This document shows, in pieces, positions 46,020-55,952 of a stretch of DNA of 60,000 nt. The stretch's first letter is position 1; every line of letters begins with the position of its first letter. A program made the position numbers and the translations under genes. Under the pieces are notes generated by a model. That model was not told the DNA's origin. It made no database searches and saw nothing but the letters and a program-made list of their open reading frames with translations. This DNA is from Cryptomeria japonica (taxonomy: Eukaryota; Streptophyta; Pinopsida; Cupressales; Cupressaceae), in assembly GCF_030272615.1 (NCBI RefSeq), contig NC_081408.1, forward strand, positions 764,916,173-764,976,172, written 5' to 3'.

Positions 46020-47288
46020 TGTAAAGCGGAAAATCGAACCCTAGGTGTTCCCCCACTCCAAGGAGAGAGAAAGGAGGTCACTAGGATTGACGGTTTTCAC
46101 TTAGGAGAGACTTTATATTCAAAAGAGGGGTTGAAACTCACAAGATCCAATCCCACACAATGCGAGATTGAATTCTAAATGAGTTTCAAGGGTTGAGACA
46201 GCAAGGATACCCTCTTTTGTAAAGAATGTAGATAGAAGGATTGAACTAGGAGTGTATGTGAAAGTAAGAAAGATTTTCTTGTAGACGGAGATAGAGACAC
46301 AGGATGAAGCTACGGACCTGAAATTAGTAGTAAAATGTCGAGACGATGCTATCCTACAAGTTTGAGTGAAAGTTGATGGGACGATGGCACCCGGAGTGCA
46401 CACGGTCCTCCGAAAAATCCATGAAACGAAGGGGGATCTGTTCGTCTCTGCACAAAGATTCCAGATCTTCAATTACAACCGCGTACCTGCAACCTACACA
46501 CAGAAAAGAGAGGATGATTGGGGGGTTAGGGATTAGGGGTTTGCCTTCAGGTCAAACCCCGGTTTTGGAATTAACCAAGAAATGAGAATGCTGTAAATGT
46601 AAATGTTTGTAATGTAATCAAGTACTGATACCTTGTTGTAAGAATGTTTGTATTCTTACATGCGAAGGTGTAATGATGTTGTATGTTGTAGGTTGTGTGT
46701 TGTAGGTGATCTCCTCTTCAATGGTTGAATCCTTGTCTTGAATGCAACACCTAGCCTTGAATGGAGACCTAGAATGCTCAATTGCTTGAAGGAATGCTTG
46801 AACGTTTGAATGTTTGAATGTTTTAATGTTTGCCCATCGCTTCCGCCTCTTGCACACATATGTTTTTCCTCCTCCTTTTTTGGGAGGGGAAATGTAGTTT
46901 ATATACTTGTCAATTAGGGTTAGGAGACTGATTTTTCCGACCTTAGGCCGACCTAGGAGCATTGTTTTCCAAATTGCAAACTTGAAGACCCGATGCCCAA
47001 CAAGAGACCGGGCCCAAAATAGGGCTAGGGACCAGGGCGCTGGGCACCATGGTCCTAAGGGACCAGGGTGCTAGGTTCCATGGTCATGAAGGACCAGGGC
47101 ACTAGGTGCCATGGTCCCACCTCCCAGGACAGCAGGGTGCAAGGAGGATCAGGCCAAGGTGCAGAAAGATGCATTTTTTGATGTCGTAAATAGGTTTTGA
47201 GGTCTCCATTCAGGTTCAATGTTGCACCGCCATCGTGAAGACCCAAATGCAGTCGAAATTACAAGTGTCGCAATTTTACGACGCTACA
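46020..47288 (-). repeat. 3' LTR of element D
   Basis: 1269 bp, partner of 52861-54128. On the minus strand it begins TGTAGCGTCGTAAAATTGCG and ends CCGCTTTACA. Within 46372-46412 it holds a copy of the GTGCAC hairpin motif also found in the leader. At 47030-47120 short GGACCAGGGC-type words repeat. Confidence 0.93.
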
Positions 47289-47304
47289 TTTAGTCCCCAC
47301 TTTA
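47289..47304 (-). promoter_or_regulatory. Polypurine tract of element D
   Basis: Minus-strand TAAAGTGGGGACTAAA directly before the TGTAGCG LTR start. Confidence 0.85.
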
Positions 47305-48191
47305 GCGGGAGTATAAGCGTACGTCCATACTTCCGGTAAAGTACAAGGAAACAACATTGAAAGACTTTAACCACGTCAAGGAGGCAAGATACACCAAACC
47401 CCCAGTGGACTAAGGATCTTATGACTTTGATTGACAAAGTAAAAGGGAAGATCACGAGGGAGAACCATGACTGACAGTAGTACGGTTCCTTCACTATGAG
47501 TCATGCAAGAATAATACCAAAAATTTTCAAGGCAAAGCTAAGTTTGCCAAGAAATTTTTTAAGAATCTTGAAGAGATATGAACGGAGTGTATGCCCCCTA
47601 TGTTAAAGCGATTGCACATGCCTCATCGGGGGTGATTTATTTAAGGTAGTGATACACATAAGAAATGAGAAGGGAAAGGAGCATGTTATCAAAAAGATTT
47701 AGCCCCCAAGTGTGAGATAAACCCAAGGATAATAGACACAAAACACAAATCACGAGGTGACTTTGCTTTCCTTGGGGTTAGTATGTTGTATGATAATTCA
47801 TGTATATCATATGTATGTATGCATAATTGTTCTTCATTCCCCAATCAAGGAAGGTCACCTAGAAGAAGGGAACACATGTGTCTTTTGAGTCAACATGAGA
47901 GAGACCAAAAGAGATCTCAATGCTTTGCATCATCCTCAAGTAGACAACACTAAGGAAAACAAATAGAAGAATGAGAATAACACATAGAAGAAGTAACAAA
48001 AGATATCAAGAGAGAAGGAGAGAGTCTGTTGTGCTAATGAACTAGTCTAGCACGTCAGCCACCCCCCGATCTTGCTGATCAATATTTCGGGAAGGCAGGA
48101 AACACGCTAGAGGAGGAACATCCAACACAGCAGATGGAGCTATCACAAGATCCAAACAAGGGCTATGTTCATGTTCCAAGCCATGTTGTTC
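47305..48191 (-). other. 3' untranslated part of element D
   Basis: About 0.9 kb between the end of the polyprotein and the polypurine tract with closed frames on both strands. This is where RT, RNase H and integrase would be expected in an autonomous element. No remnant of them is visible. Confidence 0.7.
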
Positions 48192-48533
48192 TTATGTAGG
48201 AGCTAAGATAAGTGCTTTAGAAAATTCGTTAGATAAATGGTTATCAATATCAACATATTCATATTCATTATTGGAAGCAAGAGAAGTAACATTTTCATCA
48301 TGAATAACATTTTCATCTATATCATCATCAAGATTTATAAAAATAGGATCTTTAACTCGCACAGGATCAAAACCATCATGCATCTTATGCTTAGGAGATT
48401 TTGGCTCAATTTTCGGCTGAGGAGAAAATGGAATAATACTAGCTGAAGGTGTTTTTGGGGATTGCAAAGTTTGAGAAGCAGCTGCACAAGCTCTAAGACG
48501 ACGCTTTCGTCGGCGTTCATGCGCAGAATGATT
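48192..48533 (-). pseudogene. C-terminal extension of the D polyprotein after a TGA
   Basis: Continues in the same frame after the TGA at 48536-48534. It opens with an Arg-rich stretch (HERRRKRRLRACAA), then Ser/Pro-rich and acidic parts (INLDDDIDENVIHDEN) to a TAG at 48192. A CGA-to-TGA change would explain the stop. It may belong to the original protein (about 1,100 codons in total) or be untranslated. Confidence 0.6.
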
Positions 48534-51491
48534 TCATCTAGTCTTAGTAGTAAATTGAGAAGATTGAGGAGGAGGAATGTTCTCATCCTTATCACTTGGG
48601 TGTTTAGGTTGTTGTCTCTTAGGTTGGATGATAGGAGAAGAGGAAGGTCTCTTCTCTTTATAAGAGGAAGGAGGAGGAACTGCTCCATATAAAGGAGGAA
48701 TATTTGGTTTAGGAAGGAGACCAAGTCCATCATGACGAGGAAGTATAGGTCTACTTTTAGAAAGTTTATTAGACATAGACATAGTCACATACATAGGAAT
48801 GGGTTGGGAATATTCTTGAGGAAAGACATTAGTTTTATCTTTCAAAGGAAGAACTTCCTTCTCAAGAACAATAGGAATATCAAGTTTGGGTGTTCGAGGT
48901 TCACTTAGAGATAGGATCATATCTTTTTTCCACTTTTGATAAGATTTGAAAAGATGATCACTTCGCGGTGGAAGAGATTGGAATTGTTTAGACCAAAAAT
49001 AATCAATAGGAATGCTAGAAGTTCTTTCAGCTGGTTTAAAGAGACTATGATTGACAGTAACAACTTCACCATTATGGGGAAATTTCAAACACTTGTGAAT
49101 AGGAGAAGCAATAGCTTTCATGGAAGATAGCCAAGGATAGCCTAGCTTCATACGAAATTGTTCGGATGATGGAATAATAGCAAAGCTCACATCAAGGGAT
49201 TTGTTATGGACCTCAATAGGTAATGTAGTAGAACCAATTGTAGGAGAAGAAAATGCATCAAATAATTTCACAACCACATTTGTTTTTTCATAGATCACTT
49301 GATTCAATTGCAAAGTAAAAAGAAATTTTTTAGTAATGACATTAACCATGCAAGAAGGATCAATAAGCACTCCACGACAAGGTGTATTCTTGACTTTTGC
49401 AACTATATATAAAGGACCGTCAGGTGCCCTGATAGTTTCACTAGAATCAAATGTGATGGAAGGTTCTTTAGGGATTTTCTGCTGCTCTACAAAGTTAATC
49501 ACATTCGGAGTCATAGACACAAGACCATCAGGTGAGAAAGAGGAACCATTAGTCTCAATCACATTAGAGGTATGAGAAGGTAATGAATCAGTAAAAATCT
49601 TAAGATTTTGGTTAGGAAGAGCTACAGATGTGTTGCCTTTATCATTCACACCTGAAACAGAGATAGTATTATTATCAATCAAATCTTGGATTTTACCCTT
49701 TAAAGCAAAACATTTTTCAATATCATGCCCAGGTTGACGATGAAATTGACAAAAAGATTTGTTATCAAAATAGGGTGAATTAATCTTTGCAGGATCTATT
49801 TGCTTTATAGGAGGGAGAGTAAGCACATTTTGTTCCAATAACTTATTCATAATACTATGAAATGATTCATTCAAAGGAGTAAACTCTCTTTCTTTCTTGA
49901 AAAACTTAAAAATGGGAGGCACACCTGATGCTACATTCACATTGTTGTTGGTGATGTTTTCATTGAACTTAACGAACCCTCCGTTTGGTTTAAACTTCCC
50001 AAATGGTTGTTGACTACTATCACCCTTATCACTCAGAGCCATAGGATTTGCTTGTTCCATTTGACTCACAGTCAGTTGATAATTGTGAAGAGTTGTACAC
50101 AACTGTTGGAAAGAAGTAAACTCAGAAAATAGAAGTTTTTCTCTAATATCTTTTTGTAAATTAGAAATAAAGATTCTTTGAATATCATTGTCAGGTACTG
50201 GAAAAGAAATTTGAGTACACAAATGCTTATATCTACCAATGAAATCAGTCACTTTTTCTTTAACACCTTGTTTACAATGCATTAAATCAATCAAAGTAAC
50301 TTTAGGACTTATATTGTTTTGAAATTTTTGAATAAAAGCATTTGCAAGTTGTTGGAAAGAAGTAATAGAATAGGAAGGCAACGAGCAATACCATTGTAGA
50401 GCCTTATCTCTTAATGTTCTAGTAAACAGTTTGGCAAGCAACCTTTGGTCATGAGCAAAATCGGTACATATTGTTTGAAAGGTCTTAACATGTGTTAGAG
50501 GATCACCTTTACCATTATAAAGCTCCAACTGTGGGATTTCAACATGCTTAGGGGGGATAGCTTGAACAATGTCAAGAGAAAGTGGGCTCGCAACATCAAA
50601 TGTGGGCACACTAAACTTAGATTGATTCATAAAGGCAATTTGTTGCTGTAAAGAAGAGACAGTTTGTGCAAGATTGTTAATGGTCACTTCAGTCGGAGAG
50701 TTCATATTAGACATGTTAGATTGTGATGGAGGTATTATGTTATTTAAAGAAGGTATTGATTGAGAGTAAGGTGGTGGGACACTATGATAGTTAGTCATAG
50801 GAGATGATTTGAAAAAAGGAGCACTACAAGGAGGAATGGAATGGTTGAATGAATTTCCCCCTTGCGTCATGTTCATTTGTGGAGATGTAATAGGGACACT
50901 CATTGAAGGAATGAATGAAGAAGTCGGATTGAATGAAGGAAGAGGGTTGATTGAAGAGGAAGGATTGCCCCCATGACTGGTGATCATAGGTGGAATGTTT
51001 TGTATTGAAGTAGTCATTATGTTTGATGTAAAAGTAGGTATACTAGCAATAGAAGTTGTCAAAGGGATAGAATTATTGACTTGAGTAGGAGGTTGTGTAT
51101 AACCTAAAGTTTCGGCACAACTCTTCATAGGCATCACATTTGAATCCACGATGTGTGCAATACTATGCAAAATATCAATTCCATTCTTATCACTTTGAAC
51201 CATACATTTTAGACCCTCAATTAATGAAAGGGCTTGACTATCGGGGTATTCTTGAGACATCCATTGCTGAAAATCATCAAATTGGTTATCCAATTTCGAA
51301 AGTTGTTCTATAGAAACCTCATGGAGACCTTCTTCATCATTAAGAGGATTAGTGGAATTACCCGTGTCCTCGTTAAAAAGGCCATTCAAATTAGGTTCCA
51401 TCTCCTCGGTAATTAAACCTTGGAAAGACTTAATTCTAAGGCTTCGTCTAATGGGAATAGTGTAAGTAGGGCTTATTGTTGTAAAACTCAT
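48534..51491 (-). CDS. gag: Intact gag-protease polyprotein of element D (985 residues)
   Basis: Uninterrupted from ATG at 51491-51489 (MSFTTISPTYTIPIRRSLRI) to TGA. Residues about 1-330: Ser/Pro/Asn/Thr-rich, low complexity. Residues about 335-500: retrotransposon gag domain (LELYNGKGDPLTHVKTFQT, DKALQWYCSLPSYSITSFQQ, VTDFIGRYKHLCTQIS). Near 605: FCQFHRQPGHDIEKC, the CxxH/HxxxxC motif of Tat gags. Near 740: retropepsin-like segment, RGVLIDPSCMVNVITKKFL, followed by LGYPWLSSMKAIASPIHKCL and KFPHNG. The active site keeps the Asp but reads D-P-S where B has D-G-G, so proteolysis is doubtful. A Pro/Ser/Lys-rich tail closes it. It would assemble particles and package RNA. Integrity over 2.96 kb contrasts with all neighbours. 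Confidence 0.9.
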   Translation of the reverse strand: MSFTTISPTYTIPIRRSLRIKSFQGLITEEMEPNLNGLFNEDTGNSTNPLNDEEGLHEVSIEQLSKLDNQFDDFQQWMSQEYPDSQALSLIEGLKCMVQSDKNGIDILHSIAHIVDSNVMPMKSCAETLGYTQPPTQVNNSIPLTTSIASIPTFTSNIMTTSIQNIPPMITSHGGNPSSSINPLPSFNPTSSFIPSMSVPITSPQMNMTQGGNSFNHSIPPCSAPFFKSSPMTNYHSVPPPYSQSIPSLNNIIPPSQSNMSNMNSPTEVTINNLAQTVSSLQQQIAFMNQSKFSVPTFDVASPLSLDIVQAIPPKHVEIPQLELYNGKGDPLTHVKTFQTICTDFAHDQRLLAKLFTRTLRDKALQWYCSLPSYSITSFQQLANAFIQKFQNNISPKVTLIDLMHCKQGVKEKVTDFIGRYKHLCTQISFPVPDNDIQRIFISNLQKDIREKLLFSEFTSFQQLCTTLHNYQLTVSQMEQANPMALSDKGDSSQQPFGKFKPNGGFVKFNENITNNNVNVASGVPPIFKFFKKEREFTPLNESFHSIMNKLLEQNVLTLPPIKQIDPAKINSPYFDNKSFCQFHRQPGHDIEKCFALKGKIQDLIDNNTISVSGVNDKGNTSVALPNQNLKIFTDSLPSHTSNVIETNGSSFSPDGLVSMTPNVINFVEQQKIPKEPSITFDSSETIRAPDGPLYIVAKVKNTPCRGVLIDPSCMVNVITKKFLFTLQLNQVIYEKTNVVVKLFDAFSSPTIGSTTLPIEVHNKSLDVSFAIIPSSEQFRMKLGYPWLSSMKAIASPIHKCLKFPHNGEVVTVNHSLFKPAERTSSIPIDYFWSKQFQSLPPRSDHLFKSYQKWKKDMILSLSEPRTPKLDIPIVLEKEVLPLKDKTNVFPQEYSQPIPMYVTMSMSNKLSKSRPILPRHDGLGLLPKPNIPPLYGAVPPPSSYKEKRPSSSPIIQPKRQQPKHPSDKDENIPPPQSSQFTTKTR

Positions 51492-51792
51492 GCACTAGAG
51501 AGAGAGAGAGAGAAGATTTTGAATTTTAAAAATAAAGTTGGCAAAATTGAACAATGAGATAATGATTATCCAATTTGAACTTTGTGAAAGAAGAGGGAAA
51601 CACAACTTCCAAGAAAGGTAGGCACAATTGAAAAATTAGGGCCAAGGGGGGGTAGCTCTTAATTTTAATTGTTATCTTGAAAATTGAAATCTTGAATTTT
51701 GAATTTATTTTCAAATTTAGAGGTAGAAAATTTCAATAAAATCAGCCAATCTCCTAGATTTAAGTTGTTAAATGCAATCATGACAATCTCCC

Positions 51793-51867
51793 AAAATTTC
51801 GAAAAAAAATGTCAAGGACCGTGGCGAACGGAGTGCACACGGTCCTTGCAACTTTTTTTGAAATTTT
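51793..51867 (-). other. Long RNA hairpin in the D leader
   Basis: Left arm 51793-51823, right arm 51838-51867, loop of 14 nt. The inner 11 bp (CAAGGACCGTG with CACGGTCCTTG) pair perfectly; the outer AAAATTTC...AAAAAAA / TTTTTTTGAAATTTT arms pair with a few mismatches. The palindrome GTGCAC lies at the stem-loop border. A related hairpin recurs in the second leader block and in both LTRs. Confidence 0.75.
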
Positions 51868-52402
51868 CAGGGATGAATGTTATGATGATTTTAAAGCTAA
51901 TTTGAAAAAATTGAGTGATTTTACGATCTGTAGATAGGCCAAATTAAAGTTGCAATCTCAAAATTGAATCCTACCAAGATTGTTGAAAAATGCAAAATTT
52001 GAATTTTGAAAAAGAGAGGGAAACTGAAATTTTGAATTTTATGATTTTAGAGGGAATACTAAAAGCAATGCGAGCTTTGAAATTTAAAAGTTGACTCAAT
52101 TCAATTTTGAAAGCGGAAATCAAAGTTGTTGCAATTAAACACTTAATTTCAAAAGTCACAAATTGTAAAAATTTGAATAAAGCACTGAAACTTTGAATGA
52201 ATGCCAACACACTTTTCAGATTTAGGATAGTAAGAAACACAATTTTGACACAAAATTTCAGTTTCAACAATTTTTGAATGATTAGAAGCCTTAATCCAAG
52301 CAATCACTAGACCAACATTGACTTTAATTTTGAAAGTGTTAGAATTGATGAAATCAGCCAAGATTCTAGATTCTAGCAGAAAAATACAGTAAGATCTAGC
52401 TC

Positions 52403-52480
52403 CCGAAATTTCGAAAAAAATGTCGGGGACAATGGCATTCGGGGAGCACACGGTCCTTGCAACTTTTTTCAAAATTTTCA
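52403..52480 (-). other. Second copy of the D leader hairpin
   Basis: A degenerate copy of 51793-51867. The conserved side GGACCGTG (minus strand) pairs with CATTGTCC with one mismatch and one wobble. The loop differs (TGCTCCCCGAATGC). Confidence 0.65.
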
Positions 52481-52838
52481 GGGATGAAAGATATTATGAT
52501 TTTGTTGCGGAATCCAAAGTTACAGCCAATTTGGAGGTGTTATGATTAGTGAAATCATCGGTCAAAGGTTGAATCAAGAGGGTTTTAAAAATTAGGCTTT
52601 TAACACTTAACCACCTAACTTTCAGAATTAAAGCACAAATATGAATTGATAATTTGCAATAGAAGGGTAGATCTGAAACAAGCATTAACAATTAAACATT
52701 TCACAAGCTCAATTACTAAAAAGAAAATTTAGGGTTTTTATGCAATTAACCTCTAAAATTTGCAAAAGATCAAACATGGAAATGTAATTAAGGAAGCAAA
52801 ATTTTTTAGATCTAACCATGAATAATCAGAATTAGGAT

Positions 52839-52860
52839 GTTCACGTCAGCTTCACCAAAA
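52839..52860 (-). promoter_or_regulatory. Candidate primer-binding site of element D
   Basis: Minus-strand TTTTGGTGAAGCTGACGTGA directly after the 5' LTR end. It begins with TGG after a T-run, as tRNA-primed sites do. The same opening (TTTGGTGAA) follows the A1 LTR at 9844. The tRNA is not identified. Confidence 0.65.
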
Positions 52861-54128
52861 TGTAAAGCGGAAAATCAAACCCAAGGTGTTCCCCCACTCC
52901 AAGGAGAGAGAAAGGAGGTCACTAGGATTGACGGTTTTCACTTAGGAGAGACTTTACATTCAAAAGAGGGGTTGAAACTCACAAGATCCAATCCCACACA
53001 ATGCGAGATTGAATTCTAAATGAGTTTCAAGGGTTGAGACAGCAAGGATACCCTCTTTTGTAAAGAATGTAGATACAAGGATTGAACTAGGAGTGTATCT
53101 GAAAGTAAGAAAGATTCACTTGTAGATAGAGATAGAGACACGGGATGAAGCTACGGACCTGAAATTAGTAGTAAAATGTCGAGACGATGCTATCCTACAA
53201 GTTTGAGCGAAAGTTGACGGGACGATGGCGCCCGGAGTGCACACGGTCCTCCAAAAAATCCACGAAACGAAGGGGGATCTGTTCGTCTCTGCACAAGGAT
53301 TCCAGATCTTCAATTACAGCCGCGTACCTACAACCTACACATAGAAAAGAGAGGACGATTGGGGGGTTAGGGATTAGGGGTTTGCCTTCAGGTCAAACCC
53401 CGGTTTTGGAATTAACCAAGAAATGAGAATGCTGTAAATGTAAATGTTTGTAATGTAATCAAGTACTGATACCTTGTTGTAAGAATGTTTGTATTCTTAC
53501 ATGCGAAGGTGTAATGATGTTGTATGTTGTAGGTTGTGTGTTGTAGGTGATCTCCTCTTCAATGGTTGAATCCTTGTCTTTAATGCAACACCTAGCCTTG
53601 AATGGAGACCTAGAATGCTCAATTGCTTGAAGGAATGCTTGAACGTCTGAATGTTTGAATGTTTTAATGTTTGCCCATCGCTTCCGCCTCTTGCACACAT
53701 ATGTTTTTCCTCCTCCTTTTCTGGGAGGGGAAATGTAGTTTATATACTTGTCAATTAGGGTTAGGAGACTGATTTTTCCGACCTTAGGCCGACCTAGGAG
53801 CACTATTTTCCAAATTGCAAACTTGAAAACCCGATGCCCAATAAGACACCAAGCCCAAAATAGGGCCAGGGACAGGGCACTGGGCACCATGGTCCTGAGG
53901 GACCAGGGCGCTAGGTGCCATGGTCCTAAAGGACTAGGGCATTGGGCGCCATGGTCCCACCTCTTGGGATAGCAGGGTGCAAGGAGGATCAGGCCAAGGT
54001 GCAGAAAGATGCAATTTTTGATGTCGTAAACAGGTTTCAGGGTCTCCATTTAGGTTCAACGTTGTGCCGCCATCGTGAAGACCCAAATGCAGTCGAAATT
54101 ACAAGTGTCACAATTTTACAATGCTACA
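52861..54128 (-). repeat. 5' LTR of element D
   Basis: 1268 bp, partner of 46020-47288. It carries the promoter of the element. The hairpin motif copy is at 53212-53253. The right end GCTACA is followed by the duplication ATTTT. Confidence 0.93.
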
Positions 54129-54133
54129 ATTTT

Positions 54134-54389
54134 GATACAAGATATATTGATTTTGTTTAATGTCAATTGTATGCAGAGTGTTTGACGTGTATTTTTATTC
54201 ATGTGTTTAAATATTCTATGAGATTATTTGGAAGTACTAATGTGTAATTGAGATGACAAGGAAAATTATCCATAAGACCATGGAAATATTATGGAGAACC
54301 AAACCTAGACCTATGTACATTTGTGGTGTAGGAGTACCCTTCCATACTCCTTCTCTTTCTTTGTTTTGTTGGTTTTATGCTTCTTATGA
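54134..54389. other. Sequence between element D and the LTR of element E
   Basis: AT-rich, with no gene or repeat that I can name. Together with 45716-46014 it is the pre-insertion site of D. It may already be the start of the E LTR, whose left boundary I cannot define without the 3' copy. Confidence 0.4.
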
Positions 54390-55912
54390 AGCCTTTATAT
54401 ATAAAATAATGAGCCAAGTGCTCATAGGTCCTAGGTAGAGTCCTAGAGGTGATCTTAGGGGTCATAAGTCAAAGTTTGTGATGGCTTTGAAAATAGAGGT
54501 TGTGTGTGTCCTGGAGGTGTTTAGGGGTCCTTCATATCATGGTGGTGTCCTTAGGTTGGCCCATTGTGGGTCTAGGAGTCATGAAGAGCAACATTGGGAA
54601 AGGTGCTCAAAAGTTGCAAAAGTTGCATGACAACTTTTAAAAGTTGTCAAGCAACTTTTCCACCATGTTGTCAAAATCATTAGGTTGGCATATACAACCC
54701 TAAATGTGGCACACCGATCAAGGTATGGGTAGTATAAGATGTTTTAAACCCTAAGTTAAAGGGTTGGTTGTCAGAGATTGTACAACTCAAGCAAACTGTA
54801 CTGACTATGACTGTTTTGAGTTACTAGTCTGTTTGAATGAAGTTACCGAGCAAACAAATGGATTGATTTGTGAGAAAACCTATGTGAAAAGTCTTCGTGG
54901 ATGTAAATAGCTTCATTTTGAGTGATTAGTTTATCTTTTTGTTTACCGGTAGAGTGTGTTTGTAAATAGTTTGTGAATTGCAGTTTTACTGTCCAGTGTT
55001 GAACCGGTTTGAGTAAATGAAGTCTTGACAGCATTCCCCATTGTGGAACCACAATGAAACCATGGGGAATGGATGTGGAGACCTTGTACCATAGTCCCAA
55101 GAAAGTAGGGCCCTTGGAAATTCAAGGAGGCCAAACAAATGCCCATTCCTAGGTGAGACTGGACAGTGCCTGGTTAGGAATGGTTGTTGGTGCAGAGGTC
55201 TTGGAGAGCAAGGTTGAATAGAGGAGTATGCATCCTTTGGAGGAGGTGAAAAGGAGTGTGTGAAGAACCACTGGTGTGAAGGAGAAGTCTCCACCAATTC
55301 AGACAGGGAGGCTAAAACACAAAACATTCCCTGTGACCCAGACAGACCCTAAAAACCCTCACAAAACCCTTAAAAACCACTAAGGACAGAGTACGGACAT
55401 TAGGGGGCCTAAAACCTAGAAAATCCTTGAGTCTTTGCCAAATTAATGGTAGTCCTTTTTGGAAGATTGGGTTGTTTGAGCATCGGTTGTGAGAGGGAGC
55501 CCTAGAAGACCGGTTAGGAGGCCTAATTGGTCCTAATCCTTGTAGCCCTATTTTGTAGGAAAAACACAAAATGGTGAAATCGGTAAGGGGTTAGAATCTT
55601 GAAACCTCTTAGGGGCTCATGAATGGGTGGATAGACCATGAAATAGACCTGAAAAAACCTTTCTAAGACCTTGGAAGGTGTGGAACAAGATTTGCCCTTA
55701 TTAGCCATAGTAAGGGGTTTTGAGTCTCATGAGTAGGTGAGACCTTAGGAGCAACAAAGCAACACATTGGTGGGTGGATTGGGCAAGGTCAGTGGATTCC
55801 TCAAGCAAAGGAAGTCCTAGAGACCCTAGGGTGTGAGGAGAACACTAGGTGATCCAAGGAAAGGGTCCAAGAGCATAGACTAGGCTAGTCTATCCCAAAC
55901 CCCATCCCATCA
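54390..55912 (+). repeat. 5' LTR of Ty3/gypsy element E (left boundary unresolved)
   Basis: The right end is set by CCCATCA at 55906-55912, three bases before an initiator-Met primer-binding site. A TATA-like TATATATAAAATA lies at 54396-54408. A 42-bp near-perfect palindrome lies at 54618-54659. The partner LTR is beyond the window, so the left end is only a guess. Open frames on the minus strand (54843-55708) have no protein-like features. Confidence 0.7.
54618..54659. other. 42-bp palindrome in the LTR of element E
   Basis: Arms 54618-54638 and 54639-54659, 21 bp each, no loop, one mismatch (AAAAGTTGCATGACAACTTTT against AAAAGTTGTCAAGCAACTTTT). Each arm is itself partly self-complementary, so alternative pairings exist. 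Confidence 0.85.
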
Positions 55913-55915
55913 GAT

Positions 55916-55927
55916 TGGTATCAGAGC
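55916..55927 (+). promoter_or_regulatory. Primer-binding site of element E, initiator tRNA-Met
   Basis: TGGTATCAGAGC, a perfect complement of the plant initiator tRNA-Met 3' end, three bases after the LTR end. Confidence 0.95.
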
Positions 55928-55952
55928 AAGTTAAAGATTTGTTGGACTATGT

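Larger units (their letters stand above)
51492..52838 (-). other. 5' leader of element D with a duplicated hairpin block
   Basis: 1.35 kb, AT-rich, no coding frame. It contains two copies of a roughly 100-bp block (about 51788-51893 and 52401-52502) centred on a hairpin and short AAATTTTGAA-type words elsewhere. Confidence 0.75.
46020..54128 (-). mobile_element. Gag-protease-only LTR retrotransposon D (minus strand)
   Basis: 8.1 kb, LTRs 46020-47288 and 52861-54128, exact 5-bp duplication ATTTT (46015-46019 and 54129-54133). The primer-binding side is on the right (minus strand TTTTGGTGAAGCTGACG after the LTR) and the polypurine tract on the left (AAAGTGGGGACTAAA). It contains one long gag-protease ORF, no RT, RNase H or integrase. 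LTRs differ at about 19 of the first 520 bp by eye (3-4%). The capsid-protease ORF is the best preserved coding sequence in the window, so the element was probably mobile recently through enzymes supplied by others. Confidence 0.9.

Noticed and set aside
54843-55708. Overlapping minus-strand frames of 60-113 codons
   Set aside because: They lie in the LTR of element E directly before its primer-binding site, with no motifs and mutually overlapping.
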